In this document: positions 35,475 to 47,200 of the stretch, one piece after another | Numbering within the stretch: position 1 is the stretch's first letter | How the letters are laid out: each line of letters opens with the position of its first letter | From: Macrotrachela quadricornifera | Lineage: Eukaryota > Rotifera > Eurotatoria > Philodinida > Philodinidae | NCBI GenBank assembly: GCA_022393335.1 | Contig: JAJEKB010020941.1 | Location: forward strand, 112,938-176,937 | Direction: 5' to 3' | DNA: 64,000 nucleotides | Program-made: the position numbers and the translations under genes | Notes under the pieces: generated by a model | Databases searched by the model: none | What the model was told of the DNA's origin: nothing | What the model saw: only the letters and a program-made list of their open reading frames with translations

Positions 35475-36545
35475 TGGGATGAACTCTCAGAATCGCTTCT
35501 GGAAATCTATAGTTTCAATATTTTTGCCACTGAAGGCAGCTACGCTCACAACAATTATTCAAAAAGAAAATTGTTATCTCCTGTGCGCGTAAAATTAAAT
35601 CTTTTCTAAGGTCATAAACATACCATTTTACAGTGGATAAATAGGAAACTCCATCGTACTTCGATGAAAATTTACAGGGAGGGCATTGCACCCCGGTGCA
35701 TCTCCGGTGGTTACGTCACTAGTTTAAAGACTGGATCTTATAGAATAGTCGTCACTAGCAATTCGTGTATATGTGCACATGCATCCAGCATAGTTACCAG
35801 AGCAGAATACATTGATCAGTGAGAGATAATGATAGTTAGAATTCAATCGAAGGCTAAACGACTCGTAGCGACGAGCGTTACTTGTATTCGGTAACAGAAT
35901 CGTATTAATACCACATGTCAGAAATCTTCAATGACTAACGCTTGTTATTGTATATTTTGAGTATGCAATTCTTGCTCAGTTGTATTTATGAACTGATATA
36001 AAACTAATAATAATGCTTCGTATGACACAATCTTGTTTTAAGAATTTTAAAGCGCTTGTGGAAAAAATGCGGAATATATGCAAGAGAAAAAATAAAAGTT
36101 GAAACTGATTTGATACGGAACTCATAGAATTATGATAGAGTTTGACACAAAATTAGTATGTCGTTATATCGTTCTTATACACAGTATAATGAATGATTAC
36201 ATATCTCTTGTGTAGACAACAATATTTTATACTTTCAATTAAAAGCTTAATGTGTTCAATAAGATCATTTGAATTAATTATCATCGACAATAGTTTTCTT
36301 TTTTCTACAATATTCTTCGTTCAAAACAAAAATGTGAACAGCGATTTCACTATATGAAATTTTGTATTTTTCAAAAAACATTATTTGATTATTTCAGCAT
36401 GTTAATAGTCAAGATAAAAGAACAAGTTCGACTGTTGTTTGAATAAAAAAAGAATTCTTTTGTCCTATTATCTCGTTTCTATTTGCTGATAAGTGTATTA
36501 TATAAAAATCATAGATACCTGTTTTTTCACATAAAATTGATAAAC
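35475..36545. other. Noncoding interval upstream of the lyase gene
   Basis: No gene was recognised. The 300 bp preceding the lyase start are strongly AT-rich, as expected for a promoter region; no specific element was fixed. Confidence 0.45.
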
Positions 36546-38825
36546 ATGCTAGTACGATACGTTATACCCTTACAAAAGATTCTCATTATTTTCTTATTAT
36601 CAGTATTTTCTGTCTTGACACATCCATCAAATGATGATATTTCAATCATTCATCAACGTGTATTAGAACAGATGGTTTGGCCAGCACCAAATACAATACC
36701 ATCTATAGTTCAAAGTGCACTTTGGAGTGCTCGAACATTAAATAGTTCTTGCTATTGGCCAGATATCAATTATACCGATCAAGGACGTGCTATTTGGTTA
36801 ACATCACAGCATATGACAAGAGTAACTGTTATGTTACAAGCTTTTACAGTAAATGGTTCAACAGAACGAAATAATACAAAATTATTATTTGCTGCTCATT
36901 GTGCATTAAATGTATGGTTAGTTAGAGATTGGCAAAATCCTAATTGGTGGTATAATAGAATTATGATTCCTATAACGGCTTCTAGTCATTTATTGATGTT
37001 AGGTGATAATGTCACTAGTTTTGAGTTACAGAAAATAAAAGAAATATCTTATCGTGCAAATTGGTGGAATGGAGACATTTGGACAACTGGATGTAATTTA
37101 GTTTGGATGATTCAAGCTCAATTATATCGATCATTAGCTACGCGAAACATGACAGGAATTGAACAAGGATTTACTCGAATGTGGCAAGACATTACCATTC
37201 AACCACTAAATAAAGAAGGTATACAAAATGATTATGCTTATCATTTTCATGGAACACAATTACTCTCTGCTGCTTATGGTCAAGATTGGGCTTTGAACAT
37301 ATTTTCATTCTTTATGTGCACTGTTCAAACTCAATATGCTCCAGATCATGAAAAATTAATTCTTTTTGCTCAATTTTTAACAAAAGGTGATGCATGGATG
37401 ATTATAAGTAATCAATGGGATTGGCATGTTAGAGGAAGAGCTATTGCTAGGGCAGACAAAGGATATCTTGTTAATTATAAGAGTCATGAAATAAGGGTAT
37501 TAGCACAAACAATTTCATCAATTGATCTTCGAAATGATTTGAATAACTTTGCTGATCGTTTAGACAATCGACCAAATGCTACTGCACTCATTGGAAATAA
37601 ACATTTTTATACATCCGATTATCATGTTCATCGTCGTGTTAATTGGACAAGTGCCATTAAAATGCAATCGATTCGAACGAATCCAGACGAATGTGGAAAT
37701 GGAGAAAATTTAAAAAGGGAACATACAGGTCAAGGAGTATTAAATTTATTTACAACTGATACTTATGATTATGCCTATTTATTTCCATTACTTGATTGGC
37801 AAGCAATTAATGGTATTACTGTTGAACATGATATTCCACTTGTTCTTTGTAATGACATACCATCATCTCTAATAAAATTACCATTTGTCGGTGGCGTTAG
37901 TGATAATCTATATGGTCTAACTATGATGGATACTGCTACTCATAATTTAACAGCAAAACGATCATGGCATTTCTATGATGATGCAATTATTGCACTTGCT
38001 ACGAATTTAAAATTGACAACACATAATAAAGCATGGACAACACTGGCTAGTCGTTTATTAAAAACAGGTCAAATAACAATAGGCTTTTTTAATTCAACTA
38101 TTATTACTTTATCCGATGGAAACTATTCTTTTCCTTATTGTTCTAATAAAACATCGAATGTTCAATGGATACATGTTGGTGAAACAGATTTTGGTTATCT
38201 TTTACAAGAACAAGGATTATATTCAGCTTTAGGAATTGATGTTGGAATAAAAACAGGTAATTTTATTACAATTGGTGCTTATAATTATACAGTAACAGCT
38301 CGTACTTTAACTATATGGTTGGATCATGGACAAGGTCCATATACTCTTGATTATCGTTATATGATCTTACCAAATGTATCACTTCAATCGATGCCTACAG
38401 TTATTAAACAGTATGATGAAGAACAAGTATTTTCATGTATTTCAACAAACAATCTATTTCATGGAACTGTTTGGCCTTCCTTGAAACGTGCATCATTTGT
38501 TCTGTGGGATAACATTACAACGACGTTTTCATGCCAAAGTCCATTGTTTGAGATTAATATAGAATTAAGTGACGCAGGTGCTTATTTGTTTAGTGAGACA
38601 GATACTGATTTTACTATTACTGCCTCTCATCCACTTCGAATAAATAGTACCCTAAAAGTGACAATCGATCGAGTTGGATATGGAGAAGGATGTATAGCCT
38701 CATCAGATATTAATGCATCTACTACAAATGTAGTAATGATGTTACCATCATCGCCTCAACTACTAGGTTATTCGGTAAATACGCAATGCAAGAAGAAGAG
38801 TGACAAGTATATACACAAAGCATAA
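36546..38825 (+). CDS. Secreted polysaccharide lyase family 8 (chondroitin/hyaluronan/xanthan lyase type)
   Basis: A 759-residue enzyme that should cleave uronic-acid-containing polysaccharides by beta-elimination. The first in-frame ATG (36546) is followed by a signal peptide (about residues 8-25, PLQKILIIFLLSVFSVL), so the protein is secreted. The N-terminal alpha/alpha-toroid includes the aromatic patch NPNWWYNRIMIP (about 132-143) and TTGCN (Asn 183). Proposed catalytic residues from the family: Asn 183, His 235 in YHFHGTQLL, Tyr 244 in AAYGQ, Arg 298 and Arg 302 in WHVRGRAIAR, Glu 387 in NGENLK. The His-Tyr spacing of 9 and His-Arg spacings of 63 and 67 equal those of chondroitin AC lyase (225/234/288/292). 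Beta-sandwich domains follow. Nothing is broken and there is no intron. The family is mainly bacterial and fungal, so horizontal acquisition is likely. A polyadenylation signal AATAAA lies at 38940-38945. Confidence 0.88.
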   Translation: MLVRYVIPLQKILIIFLLSVFSVLTHPSNDDISIIHQRVLEQMVWPAPNTIPSIVQSALWSARTLNSSCYWPDINYTDQGRAIWLTSQHMTRVTVMLQAFTVNGSTERNNTKLLFAAHCALNVWLVRDWQNPNWWYNRIMIPITASSHLLMLGDNVTSFELQKIKEISYRANWWNGDIWTTGCNLVWMIQAQLYRSLATRNMTGIEQGFTRMWQDITIQPLNKEGIQNDYAYHFHGTQLLSAAYGQDWALNIFSFFMCTVQTQYAPDHEKLILFAQFLTKGDAWMIISNQWDWHVRGRAIARADKGYLVNYKSHEIRVLAQTISSIDLRNDLNNFADRLDNRPNATALIGNKHFYTSDYHVHRRVNWTSAIKMQSIRTNPDECGNGENLKREHTGQGVLNLFTTDTYDYAYLFPLLDWQAINGITVEHDIPLVLCNDIPSSLIKLPFVGGVSDNLYGLTMMDTATHNLTAKRSWHFYDDAIIALATNLKLTTHNKAWTTLASRLLKTGQITIGFFNSTIITLSDGNYSFPYCSNKTSNVQWIHVGETDFGYLLQEQGLYSALGIDVGIKTGNFITIGAYNYTVTARTLTIWLDHGQGPYTLDYRYMILPNVSLQSMPTVIKQYDEEQVFSCISTNNLFHGTVWPSLKRASFVLWDNITTTFSCQSPLFEINIELSDAGAYLFSETDTDFTITASHPLRINSTLKVTIDRVGYGEGCIASSDINASTTNVVMMLPSSPQLLGYSVNTQCKKKSDKYIHKA

Positions 38826-38957
38826 TGCAAGATCATTTTCAAGTTACGATGTAATCGCTGAAAAAAAACATTAACGGTACGGACGAGGATAAATTTATTA
38901 TTATTTGATTTGTATTTCGAATTGTATTCACATGATTAAAATAAACACCATCTTTTT

Positions 38958-39091
38958 GGTTCTGTACATACGAAGGTTACGTATGAAACCTTTTCTGAAC
39001 AAGCCGAATCAAGGTTTTGTACAATGAGTTTCGTACTGAACCTAAGTCAAAAACAAACTAAGGTTCTGCACAGGTGCTGTTTTGCCGAACC
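38958..39091. repeat. Small inverted-repeat (MITE-like) segment
   Basis: Starts GGTTCTGTACATACGAAGGT and ends with TTTTGCCGAACC, i.e. GGTTC and GAACC inverted ends. The internal words AAGGTT and GAACCTTA repeat. It lies just past the lyase gene's polyadenylation signal. Confidence 0.4.
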
Positions 39092-39102
39092 TTAACTATA
39101 AT

Positions 39103-39145
39103 TTAACCCTTTAACCGTCGGCGATGTATATATACGTCGCCTACA
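39103..39145 (+). mobile_element. Solo piggyBac-like terminus at TTAA
   Basis: TTAACCCTTTAACCGTCGGC is followed by a perfect-arm palindrome GGCGA..TCGCC around GTATATATAC. TTAA plus CCCTTT is the signature of a piggyBac or piggyBac-MITE end. No matching partner end was found in the window. Confidence 0.5.
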
Positions 39146-39422
39146 GTTAGAGGATGTAGCTAAACGTCTCGTGTATTTGGATCTTTGGATCAGTCTATAA
39201 TAGAAAAATAAATATATAGTTAGTATATTTTATAAGATCAAATTTACCCTCACTTTGATATTTAAATCAACCTGCAATATAAATACAAATAGATTTATTT
39301 TATTTCATGATATTAAACTTATTCGATGAGATTGTTATTTGAAGCAATCTGTAACAAGCTAATAAATATATTCAGTTCTTTTTAGAAAATTAAACTTCAT
39401 CATTCCAATATTACTATCCATT

Positions 39423-39933
39423 TTGACTACGCGGTCTCACTTCTACAAGACAGCTTAACAGCAAATCTTTCTATTAATGTGAACAAAGTCATCAGTTCAA
39501 CATCGTTCTGAGAGGATAGTCTCATAAAAGTTGTAATACTCTACGAGGAATGAAAGATGAAAATTCTTCAAATAAATTGAATGCAATTCAAATTGACGAA
39601 ATATGACTCAGCACTCACGACCTTCAATAGGACCGATCTAATGTTTTTTCAGAAAACATGTTTCTAGACTTGTTTTAGATTTTTGAACAAGAAAATTCCG
39701 AGAAAATTGCTTTTGAGCAAGTTCTAGGTTTTTTTCCTGCCATTTTTTCTCTATATATAAACATATCATAGATGTTCTGAAAAATTGCTTCAAAACTCTG
39801 AATTTTTAATAGAAAGGACCGTTTGTTTTTTCCATCAAAAGTGTTTTCTAGAGCATACTGATACTTTGACGTAAAAAAAAATCGAAAAAAAACATCTTTC
39901 CAAAAAAGTGGATGGGTCCTCATGGATTCACTC
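39423..39933. repeat. Solo terminal fragment of the 3.8-kb element family
   Basis: Reading toward 39933 (…GGTCCTCATGGATTCACTC) it aligns, inverted, with the left terminal region 44206-44740 of the large element, and also with its right terminal region. Shared blocks include GAAAACATGTTTCTAGACTTG-like and AAAGTGGATGGGTCCTCATG-like words. It is diverged (many small differences), so it is an older, truncated copy. Confidence 0.75.
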
Positions 39934-41040
39934 TACTATAAATCTGAGGGTGATAGTACCGTAAGAAAATTTTACTCAGACAGAATACAGGGTACGAACA
40001 ATGCTTACTCTGCGCATCTCTAGCTTCATATACTTGAATCATCTAATAAAATAATCCATATACGCAATAAGAAAGATAAAACAACACCTGATTTTGATTT
40101 ATTTTTTGATTAATTTGAATTTTTCGATTTATTTCCTGATTAAATCGATTAAATGATTTTTGTTCGATTAAAACGATTTCTTTTTATTTAAAATTGATTG
40201 AAAACCAAAAATCAGCTGTTTTCCCTTTGCTAGAACATCTTTTTAAAAATGTTCTCAGATGAAATATCCTCACTTTTCGTCATCAGAAAAAATACCCTCT
40301 AGTTACAAAATGTTCTTTCAGTTAAACTTGAAGAGCGGTCAATAATAATGTTGATCAAATGATTTCATTTCTAATGACAGCTTAGTTTTGATCTTATTCG
40401 ATTTCATTTTTCATTCGCCACAAAAAACAAAAGTCTGCGTAATAAATCATGTTCTACGGTTTTGTTACTGAGGGTATAGGTGAGAGTGAGAATGAGGATG
40501 AACCGTGTGCGTGTGATAGTAAACAACCTCAGTTCTCTATATAAACCATTTAATTCTCTGTGAAGCTAAATTTTAAGTCCGGCGGCGTCTGAGTATTGGC
40601 CTAATTTTTATTCAGAAGCTTTTGCAATAGAGTGAAGAACATTCTTAGAGACGCTTTCTCAAGGACAAAATCTTGAAGACACTTGAGGGTGAGGACAAAG
40701 TGCGAGAACATTTTTTTAAAGGACCATTTTAGCCTGTATTCAAATTGTCGATCAACCGCGATTAATCGTTCAAACCGAGCTATTTCGGCGACATGAGATC
40801 TAATCTATCTTATAAGTTAGATGACATCCATGAACTATTCCGTAGATTTCCTCTTCCTCTAGTGTGTACGCATCTCAGCTAAGTCAATGTTCAATGAGAT
40901 GGCATCGAATATCTGATCTAATTCTTCTTTTCGAACTTAAATGAAGTAGGAGCATTTGGAGCTTTTTTAGATCATTGTCCCTCAGAGAGTATTTAATTTT
41001 TAGAAATGATTGAAGTACTCGTTCAAGTTTCCATAAGTCC
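39934..41040. other. Noncoding interval
   Basis: No gene was recognised. A T/A-rich stretch at 40090-40200 repeats GATTAAT/GATTTAT-like words. A minus-strand frame at 40884-41093 overlaps the TTAA element's left end and is not supported. Confidence 0.45.
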
Positions 41041-41623
41041 TTAACACATTCGACCCGATGGGGCCCACGGGTGGGCCCCACTTTGCATTTCATATTTTAA
41101 TCTCTATATACGTTTTATTAAAAAAGCAACATATACCATAAGATTCAGCGTGAAAAGCTCTACAATTCCCATAGTAAAGCTTATTTTAATTGTGTAATTT
41201 TGTTTTCAAAGAAAGTAAAATTCTGTGTAACTAGTTTTCGAAGTTGCAAAACGATCATTTTTTTTGCACGAATGTGAAATTTCATTTTTCTTGTTTCATC
41301 TTCTTATCATCTAATATTATCTCGTGAGAAAAACAAAATTTAGCACAATATGCAGAGTGAAACCCCTTACAATCTACATGAAAAAGTTTATTTTTTGTTT
41401 TCGATAAAAGCAAAATTCTCTGCAATCAATTTTCGCAACCTCAAACATTGCTCACACACAATTTTAATTTATTTTGAAAACAAAAAGTACACAATTGAAA
41501 TAAGTTTTTTGATGTAGATTGTAGAGCTTTTCATGCTGCGTCTTGTGGTATATTTTGTTTTGTAATAAAACATATTTAAAAGTGATAGTTTCTATGAAAT
41601 TTGAATCGGGGTGAATGTGTTAA
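41041..41623. mobile_element. TTAA-flanked MITE (piggyBac type), 583 bp including duplications
   Basis: The left end reads TTAACACATTCGACCCGAT (41041 onward) and the right end ATCGGGGTGAATGTGTTAA (ending 41623): inverted repeats with the TTAA duplicated. Subterminal inverted segments also match (AGCTCTACAATTCCCATAG near 41157 against CTACATCAAAAAACTT-complement near 41500; AAAAGCTCTACAAT against ATTGTAGAGCTTTT). GGGGCCCACGGGTGGGCCCC at 41060-41079 is a GC-rich palindrome just inside the left end. No coding capacity. Confidence 0.88.
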
Positions 41624-41719
41624 AACGAAGGTTTGGAAAGAGAAGAGTAGTAAAAACAGGAAAAAGGACGTACTGCAAAATCAAATAAAAACTTGAAATC
41701 AATGCATCAATCATGTATA

Positions 41720-41725
41720 TTTATT
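41720..41725 (-). promoter_or_regulatory. Polyadenylation signal AATAAA for the small peptide gene
   Basis: AATAAA on the minus strand lies about 90 bases after the stop codon of the secreted peptide gene, at a plausible 3' UTR distance. Confidence 0.6.
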
Positions 41726-41815
41726 TTCCCATCCCATATTGATTAAATACAAATTTTTTGAAGAAAAGATAACAAGATAATAAGCAAGAAAAAGAGATGA
41801 TGAATGAAGGGTTAT

Positions 41816-42073
41816 TTATTGATGATCATGATTATGATTTCCTCGTGAAGCAAGTGAACGACGACGACTGAAAGGAAAACAAATCCAATGGTTTCCTCCA
41901 TAACGACAATAAGCATTCATCTTTGCATGATCGGGACAATGACAATGACCACCACGTTCGCCTCCATGTTGACATTGACATTCACCCCATGGCCAATGTG
42001 GAGTATCAGCCATCAGACTCATTGCAACTGAAACAAGAGCCATTAGAACCAAGAACATGCAAAAGCTCTTCAT
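41816..42073 (-). CDS. Small secreted cysteine- and histidine-rich peptide
   Basis: 85 residues. Residues 1-21 (MKSFCMFLVLMALVSVAMSL) form a classic signal peptide. The mature part has six Cys in the pattern C-x-C-x9-C-x-C-x9-C-x8-C (residues 32, 34, 44, 46, 56, 65), so three disulphides or a metal-binding fold are possible. It also has Trp-Pro-Trp, many Gly/His residues, a tribasic RRR at 70-72 that could be a processing site, and a His-rich tail (HNHDHQ). I do not recognise the family; an antimicrobial, metal-binding or toxin-like secreted role are all conceivable and unproven. A TATA-like box upstream (42151-42160) and an AATAAA downstream frame a compact single-exon gene. The TTAA MITE ends 192 bp past its stop codon. 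Confidence 0.72.
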   Translation of the reverse strand: MKSFCMFLVLMALVSVAMSLMADTPHWPWGECQCQHGGERGGHCHCPDHAKMNAYCRYGGNHWICFPFSRRRSLASRGNHNHDHQ

Positions 42074-42150
42074 TTTGTTGATGAAATAAATTTAATTTCG
42101 ATGGACTATGTGACGCTGTAGGAGATGGCTTGATAATGGTACTTGATGCT

Positions 42151-42160
42151 GTATAAATAC
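42151..42160 (-). promoter_or_regulatory. TATA-like element for the small peptide gene
   Basis: GTATTTATAC on the minus strand, 78-87 bases upstream of the ATG, leaving space for a start site about 30 bases downstream and a 5' UTR near 50 bases. Confidence 0.5.
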
Positions 42161-43059
42161 TAAATGCGCTCTCTTATCAAGTGAGTAGATATCAGATATT
42201 TTTTTTGTTTATGGGAGAGAAAACATATGTGTGATGTTAGCAAATCCGATTAGAATATACTTTTAGATGCATTATTCTCACATAAAAAAATCTAGCTATT
42301 GGATTACAATCCAGAAGATGAGAACGAGGGTGAAGGTTTCATAGTACAGGGTGAAAATACACGTTTAGTATTTGTAAAATCGACTGTTACGTGAAGTTTT
42401 GTCTCAAACTAATCAGGATTTCTTCTTCTCACAAATGCTGCTTACAAAATCGTCGACGCCTACGCCCAGGCAGACAAAACTCAAAAAAAAAAACGATGAA
42501 ATACGTGTATAAATTTTAACGAAAATAAAATCCGGAAAAGCGCACATTTTCCCGATTTTTATCTCCGTTAGCATTTCTACGGTAATAAAGGCATTGCAAA
42601 TCTACCCGTTCCTACGGCTTACAAACTTATGTGTTTTTACCATTTGCAAGTCTACGCGTTTTTAACGTCTGAAAATGTGCGCTTTTCTCGTTCTTTATCT
42701 CCGTCAGTTTTTTTACGATCAATACTGCGTTCACAATCTACACATTTTTAGCATTTGTAAAGGATGAGGGCGTATAAGAACACGAATCGGCCCATCCTTA
42801 AATTCATCGAAGATCTATATGTAACGATGCAGAATGAGACGGGGAATCTTTCTATCTCATTTTCATTTCATTTGGGACATCGATCAGTAGTTTCCATTGG
42901 ACCATTCCAAACTTGATTTTAACTTAATTTTCACTGCAGAGCAATGCTGAATTAAGAGAAAAAGATAACATAACAATGTGCTCGTAAGCTTGAAAATAGT
43001 CTCATCTGAAAGAGAATGAAATTTTGCACAAACCTCTATATACACCATCCCTAGAAAAT
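42161..43059. other. Noncoding interval
   Basis: No gene. A duplicated segment is visible: GCGCACATTTTCCCGATTTT followed by TATCTCCGTTAG at 42540-42570, and a similar copy GTGCGCTTTTCTCGTTCTTT followed by TATCTCCGTCAG at 42677-42706, interspersed with TCTACGCGTTTTTAAC-like words. This looks like a short degenerate tandem repeat. Confidence 0.5.
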
Positions 43060-44205
43060 AAATATAACTTAAACCTATGAGGCAAAAATGGTACTCCTAC
43101 CAGCATTTTGGTGCCCCGATACCGATATTCACACTACAAAGATCAGTAAAAATCTCTTTATAATGAAATTGTAACTATATGGTTGGACGCAGTTTTTCAC
43201 GCGCTACAAAACGGTGTAGTTGTCGTGTCTTCATTTTTCTGGCCAAAATTTCATTAGGGACAAACTGTGTGGAACTAGTATGTAATACTCCATTAACTTG
43301 TAATATTTGAATTTGTAAAGCTTTTCAGGTAACGTCAATGAAGAATATATTAATAAATAAGGCAAAATGAACAATGGACACAATCATAAATGGAAGAGAT
43401 TCAAAATGTCTGAGTTTTCGTCACTTTCGCTTTGGTTGGTGCCAGTACTAGTTATATATGCTAGTATCGTAATCTGATATATATCTCTATAGATTTAACG
43501 ATATACGTTGTTTATCTGTATATCCAGCCAGATTTCTAAAGAAAAATATACATATATATATGAATGCATATGCTTTTGGCTTTTGTCATTCAGACGTACA
43601 GGAAAGAAAAATGAGCAAGAGCAAAAGATGACTAAGGAAAACTTAAAAAAAACCATTAAAATCTAACCTAACAGCTTCACATTTTATTGAGCATATCTTT
43701 GTGACCAAGCTCTTTTTGGCATAGCGCTGAAAGATTGAATCTCATCACTACACTCCCAAAAATTCTAACCATCTAACACAACACCATACAGAACTACACC
43801 ATACAATATTCTATTTTGAAAACTCTCATCTGTCTCAAAATTTTTGGTCAGAATTATCAACATATGGTAACTATAACATTTTGTAGCGCGTGAAAAACTG
43901 CATCGAACCATATAGATCAAACTTCATTGTAAAGGGTTTCTCATGGATTGCCAGGGATGACTTTAGTACTTGGCTAGTATTTATCCACTTATTTTGGTGG
44001 TTTTGTCTTTGTGAAAATTTTTGGCCAGAAAAATCAAGACATGACAACTATACCATTTTTTAGCGCGTGAAAAACTGCATCGAACCATATAGTTACAATT
44101 TCATTGTAAGGAGATTTTTGTTGATCTTTGTAGTGTCAATATCGGTATCGGGCCACCAAAATGCTGGTAGGAGTACCATTTTTGCCTTATAGGTTTAAGT
44201 TATAT
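43060..44205. mobile_element. Inverted-repeat element (about 1.15 kb), right end split by the 3.8-kb insertion
   Basis: The left arm starting AAATATAACTTAAACC (43060) matches, inverted, the right arm ending at 44205 over about 185 bp. It contains GGCAAAAATGGTACTCCTAC and CAGTTTTTCACGCGCTA-type blocks. A third partial copy of the arm lies at about 43845-43940. On the right, the outermost arm bases continue on the far side of the large element (ATATTTG at 48006), which shows the order of insertion. It encodes no protein. Confidence 0.75.
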
Positions 44206-47200
44206 GGGTGAATCCATGAGGACTCTTCCACTTTTTGGAAAGGTTTTTTTTTTCGATTTTTTTTGGCTCAAACATCCGATCTTTGTTAGAAAACACTTTT
44301 GGTGAGAAAAAAATTGGGTCCTATCTGAGAAGAATCCCGATTTTTTTAGCGTTTTTTAGGTACCCCTACAGCGTTTTTTCATATATAGAAAAAATGACAG
44401 AAAAACGTCTAGAACTTCATCAAAATCTCTTTTTACGAAATTTTTTATTACTCATTAATATCAAACAGGTCTAGAAACATGTTTTCTGATAGTAATCAGA
44501 CTAGTCTTATTGAAAGCCATATGTGGTAAGTCATTTTCTATGTATATAATAATAGTCCTATTTCGTGAATGTGAGCTAGATTCAATTAATTCGAAGAAAT
44601 CTTATCTTATTTTCTTCGTAGAGTACGAGAATTTTGATGATACTATCCACTCGAAATGATGCTGAACTGATGAATTTGCTCATATCACTAGAAAGGTTTG
44701 TCGTGAAGCGGTCTCACAGAAGTAAGAGAACGCAGTCGAAAAGGATAGTGTTATCGAAATGATAGATTTTCCATTTCTATGTAAGGACATCTTTAGAATT
44801 AAAACGTGACGTGTTACTAAAAATGTCCTGATCTTAAACGAATAAGATTACGCGATGAATCATTGAATATTAGTAAAGATCTTGATTGCTCAGTAGTACC
44901 TCTTTTTTTCCGAAATTTTGATGCCAAGATTTTCGAACTTTTTGATCTCTCAATATGATTTGGCTCACAATCGAATTCGTTGGTTATGTCCAAGATGTCA
45001 TACATTTGAATCGAAGAAAATGATGACTCATCAATCAATGGAAGTCAACGACGATGAAAGTTCAAGTGGTGAAAAATTCATGATAGCAGGTTCTCCTATG
45101 AATCAAAATAAAAGTGATGATGATGATAATGATACTGTTAATATGGATGTCAATGAATTGAACGAAGAAGAGAAACAAAATCCTCATATGGATAGTGGTA
45201 TTATAGCTGAATCAGATGACAATGATGATAAATCACCACATATGGATAAGGGCACAACTGATCCCGAATCGATGAACGAAGAGACAGATTATGTTTTCTA
45301 TGAACTCGAACATAAGAAAGACAAAGCAATAGAAGAATTATCAGCTGTATTCGAATTACTGAACATAGATCCGATTGATGACAGGTTAGGTTGTAAACTC
45401 AATTCGAATTTTCTGAAATGACGATTATATTTAGATCAACAGTATCACCCATTCGAACCAAAGTTGATGAAGTTTATCGAAAACTAAATCGATTATGCGA
45501 TGTACTGGATGGTAAATCTCAACTTTCGAATGATCCAAATCCTCATGAACTAACAATATATGAGTCGAACGAACTTTTGAGTGGTTTAAAAAAGTTATAT
45601 GCTGATAGTGGTGTTGATGAAAGGGTTCGCCTGATGACAACTGCTCGTAAAGATTGGGGACGACAAAAAATAGCAGAATGGTGCGTATTCTATACTCTTT
45701 TTGTTCAATATCTCCGTATTTTTTCAATTAAATTTTACTAAAAACTTTTTTCCACTTATTAGGTTGCAATCAAAACCATATCAGGCTCGACGATCGCTTG
45801 TTCTTCGAAAAAACAATGGTATGCTCACTTATCTACAGTGCCTGCGAGGAGTTAATCGTGCTTTATCTGACTCAATAATTGATGACGTGGTAAAATTTTA
45901 TCGTGAAGATGGTATCAGTCGAACCTCATTCAATTCCAAAGACACGATTAAAATCAATGGACAATCAGTAGCAGTTCGCTTTTTAGAAATGACTGTTTTG
46001 GACGCGTATCGAATATTCAATGAACAACATCCTGGACTTGTTGCATGACCAACTTTCAATGGTCTTCGATCACGAGAAGTAAAAACTGCGACACCATACG
46101 ATACGTGTGTCTTTATAATTCATGAGACCCTTGACTTGTTGTTGAAGGTTTGTACCATTTGTATGTTGATTCAAACTTAAAATAGCTTCATTATAGGCTT
46201 GGAACAACCACTATCGAAAATGTGCTGGCACAGCTGCTTTACCAGCAACCAACAAGATTAATATGAAAGATCTGATTAATCAAATGGTGTGCACAGACTC
46301 GGATGAAAAATGCTTCAGTGGTAAATGCAATAATTGTTCATCGAAGAACATCACAGATATTCTCACTAGTAACAGTATGATGGATTTGGATAACAAATGC
46401 TCATGGACTCTGTGGAAGAAAGTTAACAATAAGTTCGACCTTCAACAGATGTTTGGCTTAGTTGAGTCTTTATTATCGGAAATTGTAGAAAGATAGCCAT
46501 CATTCTTGCTTCACACACACATAAACAGCGAACAACGTGAATTCATTAAAGACTTGCGCACCAAATCGACGAACGAGTCGTTTGCGGTGGCGCAGATAGA
46601 TTTTTCAATGAATTATACACTGATACGTCAGCGTGAAGTTCAACAAGGATTCTTTAGTCAGCATCAAGTCAGCTTATTTACAATCCATCTTACCATTGGA
46701 GATGAACACACAAATTTAGCAATTATAAGCAATTATGTGGAACATACAACAGCATTTGTACACTTTGCACAAAAAATTCTCGTTGAATTTATCAAAAAAA
46801 GCTTTTCATTGGCAAAAAAGATTAATTATGTGAGGTAAATCTTATTTTTCATGTAGTTTATGTGCTATGTTAACTCTCTTCTTTCGTTTAGTGATGGGGC
46901 ATGTGCCCATTTCAAAAACAACGCTAGTATCTTGAACCTGATCCATCACAAAAGCGATTTCGGTTTGGACGTTTCTTGGACGTTTACAGCTACGGGTCAT
47001 GGTAAAGGTGTTGGAGACGGAATTGGGACAGTACTAAAGTTCACCGCCAGACGTGCTACACTTTCCAGGAACATTCTCATGTCAAACGCAAAGGACTTTT
47101 ACGAATTTTGACAAAAACAACAACTTGGAACAGCAAAAAGATCCAACAAAGATAATCCTCGTGTTAATATCTTTTATCTTGACTCGGATAAAGTAGAAGA

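Noticed and set aside
44235..44474. Similar frames in the two termini of the 3.8-kb element and in the solo copy at 39675-39923
   Set aside because: They are translations of the terminal inverted repeats; the similarity reflects repeat homology, not a conserved protein.
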